This document shows positions 60,024 through 64,000 of a DNA stretch of 64,000 bases, in pieces; positions within the stretch are counted from its first letter, which is position 1, and each line of letters starts with the position of its first letter. A model generated the notes under the pieces. It was not told the origin of the DNA, did not search any database, and was given only the letters and a program-made list of their open reading frames with translations. The position numbers and the translations under genes were made by a program. Source of the DNA: Sequoia sempervirens (taxonomy: Eukaryota; Streptophyta; Pinopsida; Cupressales; Cupressaceae); contig VDFB02270651.1 of NCBI GenBank assembly GCA_007258455.2, positions 701,588,217-701,652,216 of the forward strand, given 5' to 3'.

Positions 60024-63000
60024 TTAGTTCTTATTAGGAGGGGTAATCACCCCTAGCTTCCCTCTGAGATACTCAAAAGTATCCTTAGGAAATGGCTTGG
60101 TAAATATATATGCAATCTGTTCCTTAGTCGGCACATACTCCAATCTGACTTCCTTTTCACCCACCTTCACTCTCAAAAAGTGAAACTTGATAGATATATG
60201 CTTGGTCTTTGAGTGCAGCACCAGATTCTTAGAAATGTTAATTGCACTTGAATTATCATAGAATATAGCAATAGGTTCATCATACCCAACTCTAATATCT
60301 TTCAACATCTGCTTCATCCATAGTACTTGAGTACAATTGTTAGCAGCAACAATGTATTCTGCCTTTGTAGTATATAAGGAAATTGCATTCTGCTTCTTAC
60401 TTAACCATGAAATCAACTTCTTTCCCAAGGAAAATGCACCAACACTAGTACTCTTTTTGTCATTCGCATCTCCTACCCAATCAACATCAATAAAATAACT
60501 TAAAGTAAGGTCATCATCTTTAGGATACCATAGGCCAAAATCAGCTGTTCCCTTCAAGTATTTGAAAATCCTCTTCACAACTGTCACATGAGATTCCTTA
60601 GGATCGGCTTGAAATATTGCAACAATGCATATGACATTCATGATATTAGGTCTAGTTTGAGTCAAATAAAGCAATCCACTAATCATCGATCTATATCTAG
60701 TCCTATTTTCCTTAGGTGAATCATCATCTTGTGTCAACTTACATCTAGTCACCATAGGTGTACCAACTGGCTTTGAATCTTCCATACCAAACTTATTTAA
60801 CAATTCTTTCACATACTTGGATTGAGATATAAAGATCCCTTTATCTTACTGAGTAATTTGCAATCCCAAAAAGAATTTCATCTCTCCAATCATAGACATC
60901 TCAAACTCACTCTACATCTCATCAACAAACTTCATGCACAAACTATCATTTCCTCCAAAAATGATATCATCAACAAAGACTTCAACAATCAAATATCTAT
61001 CAAGATCAATCTTGAAATACATATTACTATCAAAAATACCTTTATTAAATCTAAGCTTCAACAAATACTTATCTAATCTAGTATACCATGCTCTTGGGGC
61101 TTGCTTAAGTCCATACAATTCTTTCTTCAACCGACAAACCATATCTCTGTGATTAGTTAATTGAAATCCATCAGGTTGCTCAACATACACTTCTTCCAGT
61201 TCACCATTCAAAAATGTTGACTTTACATCCATCTGATAAGCCTTGAATTTTTTGTAAGCAACATATGCAAGAAACAGTCTCACAACTTCAATCCTAGCAA
61301 TAGGGGCAAAATTTTCTTCAAAGTTAATTCCTTCCATTTGAGAATATCCTTTACACACCAGTCTTGCTTTGTTTCTAACAACTTCACCTTGCTCATTCAG
61401 TTTTTTTTGAAAGACCCATTTAGTTCCAATTACATTTTTGTCCTTAGGTCTAGGAATAAGAATCCATGTATTATTCTTCTCAATCTGCAGTAGCTCTTCT
61501 TTCATTGCTTCCACCCAATGTTCATCTTTGCATACTTCATTTACACTATTAGGCTTAGTATTTGAGATCAAATAGTATTCTTCTGCAATCCTTATCCTAT
61601 TTTGAACTCCTTTGTTCTTATCACCTATAATATGATCTTCTAAATGATTTAGTCTTACATACCTTGGAGTCTTAGGATGTTCTTGAACTTCAGGCTCTTG
61701 TGATCTCACTTCTGCACTTTCATTAGTTCCTTCCTCTTGAATTTCTTGATTTACTAGAATGATCTGAACTTTATTTGAAGTCTAAACTTGCTTTCCTTTA
61801 TCTAAACTATCATTTTGATCATTTGAATCATATCCACAGGTTCTGGATGGTCTAACTATGTCTTCATCAACCTTGACATTAACACTTTCAACTATTTTCC
61901 TCAATCTCTTATTGTAGCACCGATAGGCCTTGCTTTTAGTAGAATAACCAAGAAAGATTCCTTCATCACTCCTAGCATCAAATTTTCCTATATCTTCATC
62001 TCTTTTGATAAAGCATTTACTCCCAAAGATTTTGAAGTATCTAACAGTAGGCTTATGACCATACCATAGCTCATAAGGAGTCTTACCGGTATCACCTTTG
62101 AATTGTAAATAGTTGAGAGTGTAAACAACGATACTCATAACTTCTCTCCAATAGATATGAGGAACATTTCCTTCCAACATCATAGTCCTAACAACTTCTT
62201 CAATTGTCATGTTCTTCCTTTCCACAACTCCATTTTGTTGAGGGGTCCTCGGTGCAGATAATTGTCTCTTTATCCCATGCTATTCACAAAAAGAATTAAA
62301 CTCATCGGAAGTGAATTCACCACCTCTATCTGATCTCAGACATTTAATCTTTAGACCTTTCTCTGTCTCAACCATAGCCTTAAAAATCTTGAGTTTCTCT
62401 AGAGCTTCAGATTTTTCCCTTAAGAAAGTAACCCACATCATTCTAGAAGAATCATCAATGAGTAACATGAAATACCTGTAACCTTGTAAACTTTTGACTC
62501 TAGAAGGACCACACAAGTCAGTATGCACAAGCTCCAACACTTCATTTGAACAATGTTGTTTGCTCTGAAATGAAACTCTAGTTTTCTTTCGTAACTGACA
62601 TTCTTTGCATATGGAATTAGTATGTTTCATCAACTTAGGAATATCTCTCACAGCCCGAGTAGAACTTATCTTGATAATATTGTCAAAGTTTACATGACAC
62701 ATTCTCCTATGCCACAACCAACTTTCATCAACTTGAGCAATCAGACAAATTTTACTAGCAGCATTCAGATGAAAGATAATACCTTTGTTTTTGTACCTGA
62801 TGCAATCACATTTCTAAAATTCCCTAATATTCTACACTTTCCATCTTTGAATTGAAGATTGTATCCCTTGTCAACCATCTGTCCAACACTTAAGATATTA
62901 TGCTTCAAGCCTTCCACGTGTAGGACATCATCAGTATTATGCTTAACATCAAGAGAAATGGATCCTCTACCACGGATTACACCAACTTTTTCATCACCAA

Positions 63001-63969
63001 ATCTTACAACACCACCATCATACTTTTCCAAGCTCACACATTTACTTTTATCACCTTTCATGTGATGAGAGCATCCACTATCAATCACCCATTCATCTTT
63101 CTCTTCAATTCTGGCTGCCAGAGCTTTCTCCACATTTGTGCAACTAGCAAATTCAGTAGGGGCTGGATCATTTTCCTTGATAGTAATAAATATCCATTCA
63201 TCCTTACTTACATTCCCTTTATCAAATTCATCATCTGTCACACCTTCATCAACAACAAAATAACACTTTCTTTGAAATCTAGGCTTGTTGGATCTTGGCT
63301 TAGGAACTCTAGACACCTTGAGGCAAAATGACCTGTCTTATTGCAAGAAAAACATTTAATAGGAAATTTCCTTTTATACTTACCTTATCCTCTTGCTTCC
63401 ATTTTGACAATATGTGCTTCAAGCTTGTCTATTTTTCTCTCTTCTTCTTTAATCTCTCTCATTTCCTCCTCGTACTTGAACATTTTTCTAGAAGAACTTT
63501 CTCTTGGATCATATCTCTGCTTATCTTTTCTAGAGATTGTAGCTTTGAATGCATATTTTGTCTTAGGAAGAGCATCACCAAATTCACTTAACTCAAAAGC
63601 AGTAAGCTTACCAATCAACATATCTCTGGTTACATTTTTCATAGTCTGGATCTCCTCAATAGCTGTAGCCTTGGATTTGTATGCAATAGGCAAGGATCTG
63701 AGCACTTTAGCAACAATCTCTGATTCTTCCAATGTTCCACCAACACATATGATACTACACACAAGTTCATTCACTCTTTTCATAAAAGAAGTAATGTTCT
63801 CATCATCACCCATTCTCAACATTTCATATTTCCCTTTCAGACTTTGTAACTTAGCAATCTTCACATGTGCATCACCTTCATACAAAGTTTCCAAATTTTT
63901 CCAGATCTCATAAGCAGTCTTAAGATCCATTACATTTTTCATCTTAGAATTAGTCAACACACTTAACAA
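60024..63969 (-). pseudogene. copia C Gag-Pol polyprotein (broken)
   Basis: Read leftward. Gag (63969-63385) with AYEIWKNLETLYEGDAHVKI. Knuckle CFSCNKTGHFASRC (63350-63310). Protease EWVIDSGCSHHM (about 63070). Integrase LWHRRMCHVNFDNI, then HTDLCGPSRVKSLQGYRYFM and [47 protein letters not shown] and VFVDDIIFG (60980). RNase H with STKAEYIVAANNCTQVLWMK and the end KGKLGVI-like RGKLGVITPP. Stops are TAA 63385, TAG 62280, TAG 61782, TAG 60912 and TAA near 60845. All are compatible with former Gln codons. Two frameshifts lie near 63315 and 62797. Non-functional but relatively young. Confidence 0.9.
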
Positions 63970-64000
63970 TGCTTCCTTAGCCCTGATATTTTACTCGGAA

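Larger units (their letters stand above)
58465..64000 (-). mobile_element. SIRE-like Ty1/copia element (copia C), cut by window edge
   Basis: Minus-strand element with 3' LTR about 58465-59699, several GGGGGAG purine tracts, and RNase H, RT, integrase, protease and Gag in copia order leftward from 63969. The 5' LTR is beyond the window. It truncates copia B. Confidence 0.85.

Overview
This 64 kb window looks like intergenic DNA from a land plant with a large genome. A gymnosperm is plausible, but that is inference. No intact host gene, tRNA or rRNA was recognised. Almost everything resolves into LTR retrotransposons inserted into one another: Ty3/gypsy of the Tat lineage, a Ty3/gypsy chromovirus, and Ty1/copia including a SIRE-like element. 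Plant signatures are the archaeal-type second RNase H of Tat elements, a chromodomain integrase, a Plant Mobile Domain fragment and a plant-like mitochondrial phosphate carrier fragment.

Layout. Positions 1-6608 hold a minus-strand Tat element (Tat-1; pol 1423-5236, LTR about 5310-6608). Positions 7250-9250 hold a minus-strand copia remnant (copia A). A plus-strand element of the same family (copia B) starts at 9251 (LTR 9251-9657, PBS, gag), is interrupted at 11880 and resumes near 57717 with its zinc knuckle and protease. The interruption is a second Tat element, Tat-2, 11880-57413, with 1084-bp LTRs at both ends. Tat-2 is itself split three ways. A probable solo-type insertion lies in its leader (13773-15566). 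A 22.9-kb minus-strand gag-pro element lies in its gag (19684-42561, perfect 5-bp duplication ATAGA). A 4.2-kb element carrying a mitochondrial phosphate carrier fragment lies in its RT (46219-50463). The 22.9-kb element is interrupted twice more: by an unclassified 6.4-kb element in one LTR (19741-26170, duplication ATGGG), and by an almost intact chromovirus (30363-38707, two 1813-bp LTRs, duplication CCTTT/CCTTC). At the right end copia B is cut by a minus-strand SIRE-like copia element (copia C) that runs off the window.

Insertion order follows from the nesting: copia A, then copia B, Tat-2, the gag-pro element, and finally the chromovirus and the 6.4-kb element. Most coding frames are broken by nonsense codons rather than frameshifts. 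The great majority are TAG or TAA where Gln fits, which points to C-to-T decay of methylated DNA.

Two observations stand out. First, the two Tat elements share nine copies of a two-stem RNA-hairpin motif built around the invariant string GTGAAAACC, with different but complementary stems. The copies lie at two homologous places: the linker before RT and just after the pol stop. Second, the 6.4-kb element has a 1204-codon frame of unrecognised function with 19 internal stops, all TAA or TAG, no TGA and no frameshift, bounded by imperfect terminal inverted repeats. All counts and alignments were made by eye.
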